Made by a program: the position numbers and the translations under genes. The notes beneath the pieces are model-generated. The model saw only the letters and a program-made list of their open reading frames with translations. It did no database searches and was not told the origin of the DNA. Positions 9,779 to 18,270 of a stretch of 42,589 bases of DNA are shown here, piece after piece (positions within the stretch are counted from its first letter, which is position 1; each line of letters starts with the position of its first letter). This DNA is from an uncultured Pseudomonadota bacterium (lineage in GTDB: Bacteria; Pseudomonadota; Gammaproteobacteria; Steroidobacterales; Steroidobacteraceae), in contig CALGVD010000058.1 in the NCBI GenBank assembly GCA_937920275.1, forward strand, positions 1 to 42,589, read 5' to 3'.

Positions 9779-10887
9779 GCCCGCGTGGCCTGGCGGCTGC
9801 GGCGGTCCTCTAGGTATTCGCGTCCTTGCCGCATCAGCGCGGTGAAGGCGACCTCGTCCTGGGCGAGCACCGCTCGGCGCAGCGATTCGACCGCGCGCGC
9901 CAACGCCTCCAAAGATTCCGCACCGTAATCATTGAGGCTCTGGATCTCGAAATAGAGCTCCGGGCTTTCCTGCGCGACGCGCGTGGCGACATCGAGCTGT
10001 GCGTCGAAGGTCGTGCTCGAGAGCTGTGCAAGGCGCGGCGCAGCCTCACCGCTGCCGGCGAGGGCGGTGAAGAACGCGATGTTGAGCGCATGCGACAGAC
10101 CGAGCACATAGGCGATCAGGCGGTCGTGCTCATCGAGGCTCATCACCGCCTGCTCGACCATGGTCGAAGCGAACAGATCGCGCGCCGACTGCAGCGCCTC
10201 GGCATGGCCGAGATCGACGAACACGACATGGCGACCGGAGAGCAGTTCGGTGTCGGGGCCGAACATGGGATGCACCGAGGTCACCCGGCAGCCGTGCGAA
10301 CGCAGGGCCAGCAGCCCACCGCGCAACGGCGATTTCAGCGAACCGAGGTCGAAGATCACACCGGGCGGTCGACGCAGGGCGAGTTCGCGCAGCACGGCGT
10401 CGGTACGACCGAGCGGTGTCGCCACGACGATGAAGTCGTGGCTGAGATCGGCGTGCTGCCAGTCAGCAAGCGGCACCGTGCCTTCCGGCGCACCCGCGGG
10501 GTCGGCCACCTCGACCGCGAAACCCTGCGACAGCAGGAACTCGGCGAACCAACGGCCGAGCTTGCCCGCGCCGCCGATCACCAAGGCGCGCCGGCCGCTG
10601 CCCTGCCCCTGCGCCGCGACGCTCGCCCGCTCTTGCGTCGCGAGCGAACTGCGGATCAGGAGCCGCATCAGCTCTTCGGCGACCGAGGGCGGTACGCCAT
10701 GCTTGGCGGCGGTGGCGCGCGCACCGAGGATCACCTCGCGTTCGCGCCCATAGTCGCGTGTCGGATGTCCGGTGCTGCGTTTGACGCGCGCGATCTCGCG
10801 GCTGGTGCGCTGGCGATCGGCGATGAGTTCGATGAGCCGATCGTCGAGGTCGTCGAGGTGGCGGCGGAGTTCGTCGAGGCTGGCCAT
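9775..10887 (-). CDS. tyrA: bifunctional chorismate mutase / prephenate dehydrogenase (T-protein)
   Basis: Two steps of tyrosine synthesis on one chain. Residues 1–90 are an AroQ-type chorismate mutase ([21 protein letters not shown], then RVKRSTG). Residues about 100–370 are the dehydrogenase, with nucleotide motif GGAGKLG at 105–111 and the HPMFGPD motif. Length 370 matches E. coli T-protein (373). It is transcribed divergently from pdxH across a 62-bp gap that contains an 8-bp inverted repeat. Tyrosine production here and tyrosyl-tRNA synthetase at 1258–2502 are both present in the window but not linked in an operon. Confidence 0.95.
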   Translation of the reverse strand: MASLDELRRHLDDLDDRLIELIADRQRTSREIARVKRSTGHPTRDYGREREVILGARATAAKHGVPPSVAEELMRLLIRSSLATQERASVAAQGQGSGRRALVIGGAGKLGRWFAEFLLSQGFAVEVADPAGAPEGTVPLADWQHADLSHDFIVVATPLGRTDAVLRELALRRPPGVIFDLGSLKSPLRGGLLALRSHGCRVTSVHPMFGPDTELLSGRHVVFVDLGHAEALQSARDLFASTMVEQAVMSLDEHDRLIAYVLGLSHALNIAFFTALAGSGEAAPRLAQLSSTTFDAQLDVATRVAQESPELYFEIQSLNDYGAESLEALARAVESLRRAVLAQDEVAFTALMRQGREYLEDRRSRQATRA

Positions 10888-10909
10888 GCTGTGGAACGCC
10901 CTGCGGCGT

Positions 10910-10945
10910 GGATGTTAAGGGTACGACTTCCCGATGCTAACATCC
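10910..10945. repeat. Inverted repeat between divergent tyrA and pdxH
   Basis: GGATGTTA (10910–10917) and TAACATCC (10938–10945) are perfect 8-bp arms 20 bp apart. Each arm contains TAACAT read outward, a -10-like hexamer for the gene it faces. It could be an operator or a pair of mirror-image promoter elements. Confidence 0.7.
10935..10943 (+). promoter_or_regulatory. candidate extended -10 for leaderless pdxH mRNA
   Basis: TGCTAACAT (TGn plus a 4/6 hexamer) ends 6 nt before the pdxH ATG at 10950. pdxH has no Shine-Dalgarno. The hexamer is one arm of the inverted repeat at 10910–10945. Confidence 0.45.
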
Positions 10946-10949
10946 GTTC

Positions 10950-11651
10950 ATGCCCGTGCCTCCCCAGTTCCTTCCCGACCCGCTGCCCGCGGAACCGCTC
11001 GCGCTCGCCGCGGAGTGGCTCGCGACCGCGCGTTCCCGCCGCGATCAACCGAACCCCAACGCGATGGTGGTCGCGACCGTCAGCGCCGACGGTCAACCCT
11101 CGGCGCGGGTGGTGCTCTGCAAGGAAATCGTGGTCGAACCGGGCTACGCGGGCTTCTACAGCAACTACTCTTCACGCAAGGGACGCGAGCTCGCCGCGAG
11201 CCCGCGGGTCGCCCTCGTCATGCACTGGGACCACCTGCATCGCCAGGTGCGCATCGAGGGACGCGCGGTGCGCGCCCCTGCCAGCGAAAGCGACGCCTAT
11301 TTCCGCACTCGACCTTGGCAGCGTCGCATCGGGGCATGGGCGAGCGCACAGAGCGAACCGGTCGGGTCGCGTGCCGACCTCGAGGCAGCGATGGTGTCAG
11401 CCGCGCAGCGTTTCGGTACGCCGGTGCCCGGGCCCGAGGACGACCCTGCCCACGCCGAGGTCGGCGCGGACATCCCGCGCCCATCGAACTGGGGCGGCTA
11501 CCATGTCTACGCGGAGGCCGTCGAACTTTGGGTGGAGGGCGAATCGCGCATCCACGACCGCGCTCGCTGGGTACGGCAGCTGCAGTGGACGGACCTCGAT
11601 ACGCCGCCCGTCAGCGCCGGCGCGTGGCACGCCACGCGGCTTCAACCCTAG
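10950..11651 (+). CDS. pdxH: pyridoxamine 5'-phosphate oxidase
   Basis: FMN enzyme that makes pyridoxal 5'-phosphate from PNP or PMP. The 233-residue protein has the family core (RDQPNPNAMVVATV near the N-terminus, RVVLCKE, FYSNYSSRKGREL for FMN/phosphate contacts) and the C-terminal ESRIHDRARW…RLQP signature. Its 3' end overlaps the convergent hisN-like gene by 4 bp. PLP links it to several genes here: BioA needs PLP and YggS controls PLP levels. No Shine-Dalgarno precedes the ATG. Confidence 0.95.
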   Translation: MPVPPQFLPDPLPAEPLALAAEWLATARSRRDQPNPNAMVVATVSADGQPSARVVLCKEIVVEPGYAGFYSNYSSRKGRELAASPRVALVMHWDHLHRQVRIEGRAVRAPASESDAYFRTRPWQRRIGAWASAQSEPVGSRADLEAAMVSAAQRFGTPVPGPEDDPAHAEVGADIPRPSNWGGYHVYAEAVELWVEGESRIHDRARWVRQLQWTDLDTPPVSAGAWHATRLQP

Positions 11652-12421
11652 ACCCCGTCGCCCGCGAGCCGCCGGCAGAGCTCCCCGTGCAGCGGGCCGT
11701 TGGTGGCCAGCACCGTGGTGGTATCAAGCGTCACAGGTGCGCCCGCGAGGTCCGTGAAGCGTCCGCCCGCCTCCTCCACGATCACCGACAGCGCGGCGAT
11801 GTCGAGGATGTTCACATCTGATTCGATCACGGCGTCGAGCGCGCCGCGCGCGAGCAGATGGTAGTGGACGAAATCCCCGTACCCGCGCAGCCGATCCACT
11901 GCGGTGACCACGCGTCCGAAACGCGTCCAGCCCGGACCGGCCGCGAGTGTCTTGAGGTTGCCCGTGGAGAGCACCGCGGCATCGAGGCGCGAGACCGCAC
12001 TGACCCGGATGCGCTGGCCATCGAGCCAGGCGCCCGCACCGCGCTCCGCCCAGGCGAGCTCGCCATAAGCCGGGGCGGCCGACACGCCGAGCACCAGCCG
12101 GTCGCCCCGCAGCAACGCGATCTGGGTGGAGAAGAAAGGCGTCTCACGCACGAACGACTTGGTGCCATCGATGGGATCGACGAGCCAGATGCTTTCCGCA
12201 TCCATGGCGTGTCGGCCGGTCTCCTCACCGAAGAACCCGTAGGTCGGGAAGTGCCGTGACAGGACCTCGCGGATCGCCTGCTCGGCGAGCACATCGGCCT
12301 CGGTCACCGGCGAACGATCGGCCTTGGTGGTGATCGCGAGGTTGCGCCGGTAGAGATCACGGACGACGACGGAGGCGGCCTCAGCAGCCTCGAGCGCAGC
12401 CTGCAGTTCGGGTGACGCCAC
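11648..12421 (-). CDS. hisN: inositol-monophosphatase-family phosphatase, probable histidinol-phosphatase HisN
   Basis: Mg-dependent phosphatase of the IMPase fold, 257 residues. It carries the metal motifs GEET (65–68), DPIDGTKSF (82–90) and NILDIAA with Asp207. The VDPIDGTKSFVRETPFF form is characteristic of HisN-type histidinol-phosphatases rather than SuhB or CysQ, but substrate choice in this family is hard to tell from sequence. The GTG start has a good AAGGAG 7 nt upstream, unlike the divergent pduO-type gene, which has none. Confidence 0.8.
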   Translation of the reverse strand: MASPELQAALEAAEAASVVVRDLYRRNLAITTKADRSPVTEADVLAEQAIREVLSRHFPTYGFFGEETGRHAMDAESIWLVDPIDGTKSFVRETPFFSTQIALLRGDRLVLGVSAAPAYGELAWAERGAGAWLDGQRIRVSAVSRLDAAVLSTGNLKTLAAGPGWTRFGRVVTAVDRLRGYGDFVHYHLLARGALDAVIESDVNILDIAALSVIVEEAGGRFTDLAGAPVTLDTTTVLATNGPLHGELCRRLAGDGV

Positions 12422-12452
12422 GGGACGCTCCTTCAGGACGACGGGTGCTGGA

Positions 12453-12461
12453 TGGTATCCT
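12453..12461 (+). promoter_or_regulatory. candidate extended -10 for leaderless adenosyltransferase mRNA
   Basis: TGGTATCCT (TGn plus a 4/6 hexamer) ends 7 nt before the ATG at 12469. There is no Shine-Dalgarno in this gap. Confidence 0.45.
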
Positions 12462-12468
12462 ATCGTCC

Positions 12469-13050
12469 ATGGGCAACCGTTTGAGCAAGATCTACACCCG
12501 CACGGGCGACGATGGCACCACCGGTCTCGGCGACGGTACCCGTGTCCCGAAGGACGCCGCGCGCGTCGAGGCCTACGGCACGGTCGATGAAGCCAACAGC
12601 GCCATCGGCATGGTGCTCGCAGTACCCGGACTGCCCCCGGCGGTGGCTTCCTGCCTCATCGCAGTGCAGCACGACCTCTTCGACCTCGGCGGTGAACTCT
12701 GCATCCCCGGCATGCAACTCATCACACCCGCGCAGATCGATCGCCTCGAGCAGGATCTCGACGCCTTCAACGACCCGCTGCCGGCGCTCAAAGATTTCAT
12801 CTTGCCGGGCGGCGGACCGGCAGCCGCTGCCTGTCATCTCGCGCGGACCGTGACACGGCGCGCCGAGCGGCGCGTGTGGACGCTGATGGCGGCGGAATCC
12901 GCGGCCAGCGATGCACCGACGAACCCTGAGCCGGCCCGCTACCTCAACCGGCTCTCGGACCTTCTGTTCGTGTTGGCGCGCGTGCTCGCCCGGCACGAGA
13001 ACGGCAGCGAGGTCATCTGGCGCCGCGACCGGGGAGCCGGTCCCAGCTGA
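12469..13050 (+). CDS. pduO: PduO-type cob(I)alamin adenosyltransferase
   Basis: Attaches the 5'-deoxyadenosyl group of ATP to cob(I)alamin to form adenosylcobalamin. The 193-residue protein starts with KIYTRTGDDGTTGLGDG, the ATP site of the PduO/MMAB family, and has RRAERRVW and YLNRLSDLLFVLAR near the C-terminus. A longer frame starting at 12412 is less likely because the family starts near this Met. The product is the cofactor of the class II ribonucleotide reductase encoded at 38768–41644, so the two loci are functionally linked. It converges on the MFS gene with a 10-bp gap. Confidence 0.92.
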   Translation: MGNRLSKIYTRTGDDGTTGLGDGTRVPKDAARVEAYGTVDEANSAIGMVLAVPGLPPAVASCLIAVQHDLFDLGGELCIPGMQLITPAQIDRLEQDLDAFNDPLPALKDFILPGGGPAAAACHLARTVTRRAERRVWTLMAAESAASDAPTNPEPARYLNRLSDLLFVLARVLARHENGSEVIWRRDRGAGPS

Positions 13051-13060
13051 TCCGAGACGG

Positions 13061-14491
13061 CTAGCGCTCCGCGACGGCGCGCTCGTCGACCTCGCTCTTG
13101 ATCTGCGTGCCCACGAGCAAAGCGATGGTGATCGCCACCGCCAGCACCGTGAACGGCACCTGATAGCCGCCATATCGGTCGAACAGCAGTCCGGTCAGCC
13201 AACTGCCGAGCCCGACGCCGATCGATTCCAACATGCTGATGGTGCCGTTGATCCGGCCTATCTCGCGCAGGCCGAAATTATTGACCGCCAGCATGTTGTA
13301 GAGCGTGAACAGGCCGCCCCAGCCGAGGCCGATGACGACCGCGGCGGCGACCACCCATTCGCGCTGCATGCTGGCGAGACCGATCATCCCCGCGAGCATG
13401 ATGAACTGGCAAGCGGTGAACACTTTGTGCCGGTCGATGTGGTCGGCGAGCCAACCGACCGCGAATTTCGCGGTCATCGCCACCAGGCTGAAGAGGAACA
13501 TCATCTTGCCTGCCTCGGCGAGCGGCATCCCGAAGCCCTTGTTCAGGTGCAGGACGAAATGCTGGACGAAGCTGAAGATGGCGTAGTACGCGAGGAACCC
13601 CGAGACCGCGATCGCCCAGAAGGTTCGGGTGCGCAGCGCCTCACGGTAGGTGAGGCCATGCTGCTTGAGGTCGGCCACGGCCGCTGATTGACCGAGTGCA
13701 CGGTAACCGGCCTGCGCCGGCGTGCCCTTGATCGCGAGCGCCACCAACACCAGCAGCACGATCGGCATCGCCGCGTTGTAGAGGAAAGCCTGCCGCCAAC
13801 CGAAGGCCTCGATGAGCGGCGGGTTCACCAGCGGGAAGATCGCACTGCCGAGACTGGTGCCGATCAGCGCGATGCCGATGGCGAGACCACGATGCTTCAC
13901 GAACCAGCTCGACACCAGGAAGATGACCGTCATCGAGCCTGCGGTGGACAGCGCGAACGCGAACAGCACCGAGATGGCGTAGATCTGGTAGAGCGCTGCG
14001 CCCGACCATGCACTCCAGAACTGCCAGAAGAGCCACGCCGCCAGCACTGCCGCTCCCACCGAAGGCACGGCAAGGCCGAGCCCTGGGACCAAGCTGCGCA
14101 GCGCCAACACGCCCACCGCTGCGATGCCGAGCGCCGCCACCGCGGCGATCAGCAGGACCACGGGTTGCGCGGCGCCGTTCACCAGTGCGGCATAGCCGAG
14201 ATAACCGAGGGTGAGCAGCACGCACCCGGTCATCAGCAACCAACGCGGGTTCATGCGATCGATGAGGATGCCGATGAAGGGCGCCATCAAGGCGGTCAGC
14301 ACGAACTTGATGGTATCGGTGAACTTGAAGGCGCCACGCGACCAGCCGAACTCGCCGAGCAGCGCCGGGTCGAAGATGGTGACACCGGTGGCGGTCATGC
14401 CGTTCGAGAGGAACAGCGCCAACATCCCGACCACCGCCACCAGCCAGGGATACCACCGTGGCGCGTCGCGCAGCGTCTTGCCGTCGTTCAT
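13061..14491 (-). CDS. MFS transporter with two extra membrane helices
   Basis: Major facilitator protein of 476 residues; substrate unknown. Helices 1–3 are at about 13–39, 58–77 and 84–104, with motif A (GILIDRMNPR) between 2 and 3. The following helices resemble the oxalate/formate antiporter group (FLVSSWFVKHRGLAIGIALIGTS). Between the usual helices 3 and 4 there is an extra hydrophobic stretch (about 105–166) long enough for two more helices, giving 14. The ATG overlaps the ampD stop (ATGA), so the two are probably cotranscribed. Coupling to ampD could suggest a cell-wall-related solute, but this is only context. Confidence 0.85.
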   Translation of the reverse strand: MNDGKTLRDAPRWYPWLVAVVGMLALFLSNGMTATGVTIFDPALLGEFGWSRGAFKFTDTIKFVLTALMAPFIGILIDRMNPRWLLMTGCVLLTLGYLGYAALVNGAAQPVVLLIAAVAALGIAAVGVLALRSLVPGLGLAVPSVGAAVLAAWLFWQFWSAWSGAALYQIYAISVLFAFALSTAGSMTVIFLVSSWFVKHRGLAIGIALIGTSLGSAIFPLVNPPLIEAFGWRQAFLYNAAMPIVLLVLVALAIKGTPAQAGYRALGQSAAVADLKQHGLTYREALRTRTFWAIAVSGFLAYYAIFSFVQHFVLHLNKGFGMPLAEAGKMMFLFSLVAMTAKFAVGWLADHIDRHKVFTACQFIMLAGMIGLASMQREWVVAAAVVIGLGWGGLFTLYNMLAVNNFGLREIGRINGTISMLESIGVGLGSWLTGLLFDRYGGYQVPFTVLAVAITIALLVGTQIKSEVDERAVAER

Positions 14492-15087
14492 GCGATGTCT
14501 CCTCGTGCTTGTGTGGCCGCTCGATCGGATCCGGCATGCAACCTATCCCAGTCGAAGGACGGCCCGGGATCGGTCTTGCGGCCGGGCGCGACATCGCTAT
14601 GGCCGACGATGCGGGGCGGCGCGAGCACCGGCCAGACACGGCGCAGCGCCTCCAACAGCGCCGTCAAGGCGGTGTACTGGGCGTCTGTGTACGGGACCTC
14701 GTCGGTACCTTCCAGTTCGATGCCGATCGAGAAGTCGTTGCAGGTGTCTCGGCCTTGCCAGTTCGATGCGCCGGCGTGCCAAGCGCGCGCCTGCAGCGGC
14801 ACATATTGGGTGACCGCCCCGTCGCGCCGCACCAGCAGGTGCGCGGAGACGCGCAATGCGGCGATGCCGGCGAAATAAGGGTGTGCTGAGGCAGGCAGGT
14901 CGCCGCAGAACAGCCGATCGATCCACGGACCCCCGAACTCGCCGGGCGGCAGGCTGATGCCGTGCACCACGACGAGTTCGGGCTGCTGCCCGAGCGGACG
15001 GGCATCGTGATGCGGGCTCAGCACCTGACGCACGCCGCGCAACAGACCGGTGGCGGCATCGAGCGAGAAGGTCGGTACAGGATCCAT
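14488..15087 (-). CDS. ampD: 1,6-anhydro-N-acetylmuramyl-L-alanine amidase AmpD
   Basis: Cytoplasmic zinc amidase of peptidoglycan recycling that cuts the peptide from anhydro-muropeptides. The 199-residue protein has VVHGISLPPGEFGG with the first zinc His (42), RAWHAGASNWQGR, NDFSIGIELEG and a C-terminal GHSDVAPGRKTDPG with the last zinc His and Asp. These are AmpD-specific. It has no signal peptide, as expected for AmpD. It is divergent from bioA (41 bp apart) and is the first gene of a two-gene unit with the MFS transporter instead of the usual ampE. Confidence 0.95.
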   Translation of the reverse strand: MDPVPTFSLDAATGLLRGVRQVLSPHHDARPLGQQPELVVVHGISLPPGEFGGPWIDRLFCGDLPASAHPYFAGIAALRVSAHLLVRRDGAVTQYVPLQARAWHAGASNWQGRDTCNDFSIGIELEGTDEVPYTDAQYTALTALLEALRRVWPVLAPPRIVGHSDVAPGRKTDPGPSFDWDRLHAGSDRAATQARGDIA

Positions 15088-15113
15088 GAGGGCTGATGAT
15101 GCCAGAACAGCCG

Positions 15114-15122
15114 TGCCAAAAT
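15114..15122 (+). promoter_or_regulatory. candidate extended -10 for leaderless bioA mRNA
   Basis: TGCCAAAAT (TGn plus a 4/6 hexamer) ends 6 nt before the bioA ATG at 15129. No Shine-Dalgarno and no BirA-type operator is visible in this short gap. Confidence 0.4.
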
Positions 15123-15128
15123 AGCCGT

Positions 15129-16505
15129 ATGCCGCCCACCAATGCCGAACTGCGCGCCCTCGACCTCGAGCATGTCTGGCACCCCTGCACGCAGATGAAG
15201 GACCACGAGCGCGAGATGCCGTTGGTGCCGCTGCGCAGCGGACGCGGGGCGTGGCTCGAGGACTACGACGGCCATCGCTACCTCGATGCCATCAGTTCCT
15301 GGTGGGTCAACCTTTGGGGGCACGCCCACCCCCGCATCAACGCGGCGGTGCAAGCGCAGCTCGATGACCTCCCGCACGCGATGTTCGCCGGCTTCACCCA
15401 CGGCCCGGCGGCACGCCTGGCCGCGCAGCTGGTCGCACTCGCCCCGCCCGGACTGACGCGCTGCTACTTCGCCGACAGCGGCTCGGCCGCCATAGAAGTG
15501 GCGGTGAAGATGAGTTTCCACAGTTGGCGCAATGCGGGTCGGCCGCGGAAAACGCGCTTCGTCACGCTCTCCAACAGCTATCACGGCGAGACGCTGGGCG
15601 CGCTCGCGGTCGGCAATGTCGAGCTGTACAAGGCCATCTACCGTCCGTTGCTCATGGATGTCATCACCGTCCCCTCGCCCGACCCCTGGGCCGCCGGGCC
15701 CGATGTCGATGCACCCACCGCTGCGGCGCGCGCTGCCGAAGCGCTCGAGGCGACGCTCGCCGCGCAGGCCGAGGAGATCTCGGCGCTGATCCTCGAGCCG
15801 TTGGTGCAATGCGCCGGCAGCATGCGCATGTATCACCCCGATTACCTGCGCAGGGCGCGCGCGGCCTGCGACCGCCATGGCGTACACCTGATCGCCGATG
15901 AGATCGCGGTCGGCTTCGGGCGCACCGGGCCGCTGTTCGCCTGCGAGCAGGCGGACATCACCCCGGATTTTCTTTGCCTCTCGAAGGGCCTGACCGCCGG
16001 CTACCTGCCGATGTCCGTGGTGCTGACGCGCGAGCCGATCTATCAGGCCTTCTACGACGACCATCACAAGCTCAACGCCTTCCTGCATTCGCACAGCTAT
16101 GCCGGCAATCCGCTCGGCTGCGCCGCAGCGCTCGCCTCGCTCGCGTTGTTCGCCGAACCGGGAGCGACCGCTGCGCGCATGCAACTCGCCACCGACCTCG
16201 GCGCGGCGGTGCACGCCGCGTTCGACGAGCACCCGCAGGTGGCGGAGGTGCGTCGATGCGGCACCATCGTGGCGGTCGAATTCGTGCGCGACCGTGCGAC
16301 GCGGGAGCACTATTCGTGGCGCGAGCGCCGCCATCTGCACATCCATCGCCACGCGCTCGGACGCGGCGTGCTGCTGCGGCCGCTCGGTAATGTCATCTAT
16401 TTCATGCCGCCCTATTGCACCACCCCGGCGGAACTCGAGCTGATGGCCGCCGTGGGCCGTGAGGGCTTGGACCTCGCCGTGGCGGCGGCGCCCGGTGGCG
16501 CATGA
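15129..16505 (+). CDS. bioA: adenosylmethionine-8-amino-7-oxononanoate aminotransferase
   Basis: PLP enzyme of biotin synthesis that makes 7,8-diaminopelargonate using SAM as amino donor. The 458-residue protein has the BioA signatures HVWHPCTQMKDHE near the N-terminus and SSWWVNLWGH. It also has SYHGET for PLP stacking, ADEIAVGFGRTG with Asp257, and LSKGLTAGYLP with the PLP Lys286. An upstream in-frame Met at 15096 lies in the ampD divergent region and is not needed. The stop overlaps the rsmE start (ATGA). No other biotin gene is in the window, so the bio genes are scattered. Confidence 0.96.
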   Translation: MPPTNAELRALDLEHVWHPCTQMKDHEREMPLVPLRSGRGAWLEDYDGHRYLDAISSWWVNLWGHAHPRINAAVQAQLDDLPHAMFAGFTHGPAARLAAQLVALAPPGLTRCYFADSGSAAIEVAVKMSFHSWRNAGRPRKTRFVTLSNSYHGETLGALAVGNVELYKAIYRPLLMDVITVPSPDPWAAGPDVDAPTAAARAAEALEATLAAQAEEISALILEPLVQCAGSMRMYHPDYLRRARAACDRHGVHLIADEIAVGFGRTGPLFACEQADITPDFLCLSKGLTAGYLPMSVVLTREPIYQAFYDDHHKLNAFLHSHSYAGNPLGCAAALASLALFAEPGATAARMQLATDLGAAVHAAFDEHPQVAEVRRCGTIVAVEFVRDRATREHYSWRERRHLHIHRHALGRGVLLRPLGNVIYFMPPYCTTPAELELMAAVGREGLDLAVAAAPGGA

Positions 16506-17260
16506 GAGCCCCACGGCTGTTCATCGCCGGACCGCTCGCGCAGGCGACCGAGATCACCTTGCCCGCAGCGGCCGCACAGCATGTGATCTCGGTGCTGCGT
16601 TTGCGTCCCGGTGCGCTGCTGACGCTGTTCGATGGCCGAGGCGGTGAGTGGGCCGCGAGCCTCGTGACCGCGGACCGGCGCAGCGCACAGGTCCGGGTCG
16701 GCGCCTTCTCGGCTGTCGATCGGGAATCGCGCCTGCAAGTGACGCTGTTGCAGGGCATCGCGCGCGGCGAACGCATGGACCAGTTGGTGCAGAAGGCGAC
16801 CGAACTCGGCGTCGCCCGGATCATCCCGGTGGCGACCGAACGCAGCGTGGTGCAGCTCGAAGGTCCCCGCGCCGAGCGGCGGTCGGCGCATTGGCAGGCG
16901 GTCGCGCAGTCGGCCTGCGAGCAATGCGGTCGCAACCGCGTCCCCGAGGTCACCACGCCGCTCGACCTGGCGGCCGCCTGCGGATCGATCGCCGCAACGC
17001 CGCTGCGTTGGCTGTTGGAGCCGGCGGCGACCCAGCCGCTGGTCTCCGCAGCACAAGCCATCGTCGTCCCACCATCCGGGACCGTCGAGATCGCGCTCTT
17101 GATCGGACCGGAGGGCGGGCTCACCGACGCCGAACTCGCGCAAGCCGCGCGCTGCGGGTTCCAACCGATGCGGTTCGGGCCACGGGTGTTGCGCACCGAG
17201 ACCGCCGGACCCGCAGCGCTTGCCGTCCTGCAGGCGGTGGCCGGAGATCTCGCCGACTGA
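16502..17260 (+). CDS. rsmE: 16S rRNA (uracil-1498-N3)-methyltransferase
   Basis: SPOUT methyltransferase that methylates U1498 of 16S rRNA with SAM. The 252-residue protein has an N-terminal PUA-like domain (AAQHVISVLRLRPGALLTLFDG). The knotted C-terminal domain includes RGERMDQLVQKATELG, the GPEGG loop at 202–206 and LRTETAGPAAL at the end. It starts inside the bioA stop (ATGA). In many gammaproteobacteria rsmE is next to gshB, as here. Confidence 0.95.
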   Translation: MRAPRLFIAGPLAQATEITLPAAAAQHVISVLRLRPGALLTLFDGRGGEWAASLVTADRRSAQVRVGAFSAVDRESRLQVTLLQGIARGERMDQLVQKATELGVARIIPVATERSVVQLEGPRAERRSAHWQAVAQSACEQCGRNRVPEVTTPLDLAAACGSIAATPLRWLLEPAATQPLVSAAQAIVVPPSGTVEIALLIGPEGGLTDAELAQAARCGFQPMRFGPRVLRTETAGPAALAVLQAVAGDLAD

Positions 17261-17294
17261 CGGCTGGCGACTGACGGCAGGCATCGTCGAGGAT

Positions 17295-17300
17295 TACACT
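17295..17300 (+). promoter_or_regulatory. candidate promoter for leaderless gshB mRNA
   Basis: TACACT (4/6) ends 7 nt before the gshB ATG at 17308. CTGACG (4/6 to TTGACA) lies 18 bp upstream at 17271–17276. There is no Shine-Dalgarno. Confidence 0.45.
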
Positions 17301-17307
17301 CGTCACC

Positions 17308-18270
17308 ATGAGCGCCCATAGACTCGCCGTGGTGATGGACCCCATCACCGACATCAAGACCGCCAAGGACACCACGCTTGCGATGCTGCTCGCCGCGCAG
17401 CGCCGCGGCTTCGAGCTGCATTACCTCGAGATGGGTGACCTGTTCCTGCGCGATGGCGTCGCCTGCGGTCATTCCCGACCGCTCACCGTCTACGATGATC
17501 CGGCGCGCTGGTTCGCGCTCGAGGGGCGGCGGACCACGCGGCTCGGCGATTTCGACGCGATCCTGATGCGCAAGGATCCGCCCTTCGACACCGAATACAT
17601 CTACGCGACCTACATCCTCGAGCGTGCGGAGGACCAAGGCGCGCTGGTGGTGAACCGACCCCGCGGCTTGCGCGACATGAACGAGAAGGTCTACACCGCC
17701 TGGTTCCCGCAGTGCTGCGCGCCGACACTGGTGACCCGCGACATGGCCGACATGCACGCCTTCGTCGCCGAGCACGGCAAGGCCGTGGCCAAACCCTTGC
17801 ATGGGATGGGTGGCCGCTCGATCTTCGTGGTCGAGCACGGTGACAAGAACACCGCCGTCATCCTCGAGACGCTCACAGACTACGGGTCGCGCTACGCCAT
17901 CGTGCAGCGCTACCTGCCCGAGATCGCGGTCACCGGCGATGCACGCGTGCTGGTGGTGGACGGTGAGCCTGTGCCCTACGCGCTTGCACGCATCCCGAGC
18001 GGCGACGACAACCGCGGCAACCTCGCAGCCGGCGCCACCGGCATCGGCCGCCCGCTCGATGAGCGCGACCGCTTCCTCGCGGCACAGATCGGCCCGCGCC
18101 TCGCCGAGCAAGGCATGCTGTTCGTCGGTCTCGATGTCATCGGCGGCTTCGTCACCGAGATCAATGTCACGAGCCCGACCGGTGCGCGCGAGCTCGACAA
18201 ACAATTCGGCCTCGACATCGGCGCACTCTTCATCGGTGCGGTCGAGCGGCGTATCGCCGCCCGCGCATGA
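17308..18270 (+). CDS. gshB: glutathione synthetase
   Basis: ATP-grasp ligase that adds glycine to gamma-glutamylcysteine. The 320-residue protein (E. coli: 316) has LAVVMDPITDIKTAKDTT at the start, RKDPPFDTEY, VAKPLHGMGGRSIF for the ATP-binding loop, ALARIPSGDDNRGNLA and GLDVIGGFVTEINVTSPTG. It opens a tightly spaced plus-strand series running to yggT at 24220. Its stop overlaps the next start by 4 nt (ATGA). Confidence 0.96.
   Translation: MSAHRLAVVMDPITDIKTAKDTTLAMLLAAQRRGFELHYLEMGDLFLRDGVACGHSRPLTVYDDPARWFALEGRRTTRLGDFDAILMRKDPPFDTEYIYATYILERAEDQGALVVNRPRGLRDMNEKVYTAWFPQCCAPTLVTRDMADMHAFVAEHGKAVAKPLHGMGGRSIFVVEHGDKNTAVILETLTDYGSRYAIVQRYLPEIAVTGDARVLVVDGEPVPYALARIPSGDDNRGNLAAGATGIGRPLDERDRFLAAQIGPRLAEQGMLFVGLDVIGGFVTEINVTSPTGARELDKQFGLDIGALFIGAVERRIAARA

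Noticed and set aside
9826-11757. Plus-strand frame of 643 codons across tyrA and pdxH
   Set aside because: It crosses an intergenic region and two genes on opposite strands, with no recognisable domain.
13061-14491. Naming the MFS gene ampG
   Set aside because: It is next to ampD and has 14 helices, but the N-terminal sequence and the place of the extra helices do not look like AmpG.
15088-15128. BirA operator ahead of bioA
   Set aside because: The 41-bp gap to ampD has no paired half-sites of the BirA type.
16402-18204. Minus-strand frame of 600 codons opposite rsmE and gshB
   Set aside because: Shadow of two clearly conserved plus-strand genes.
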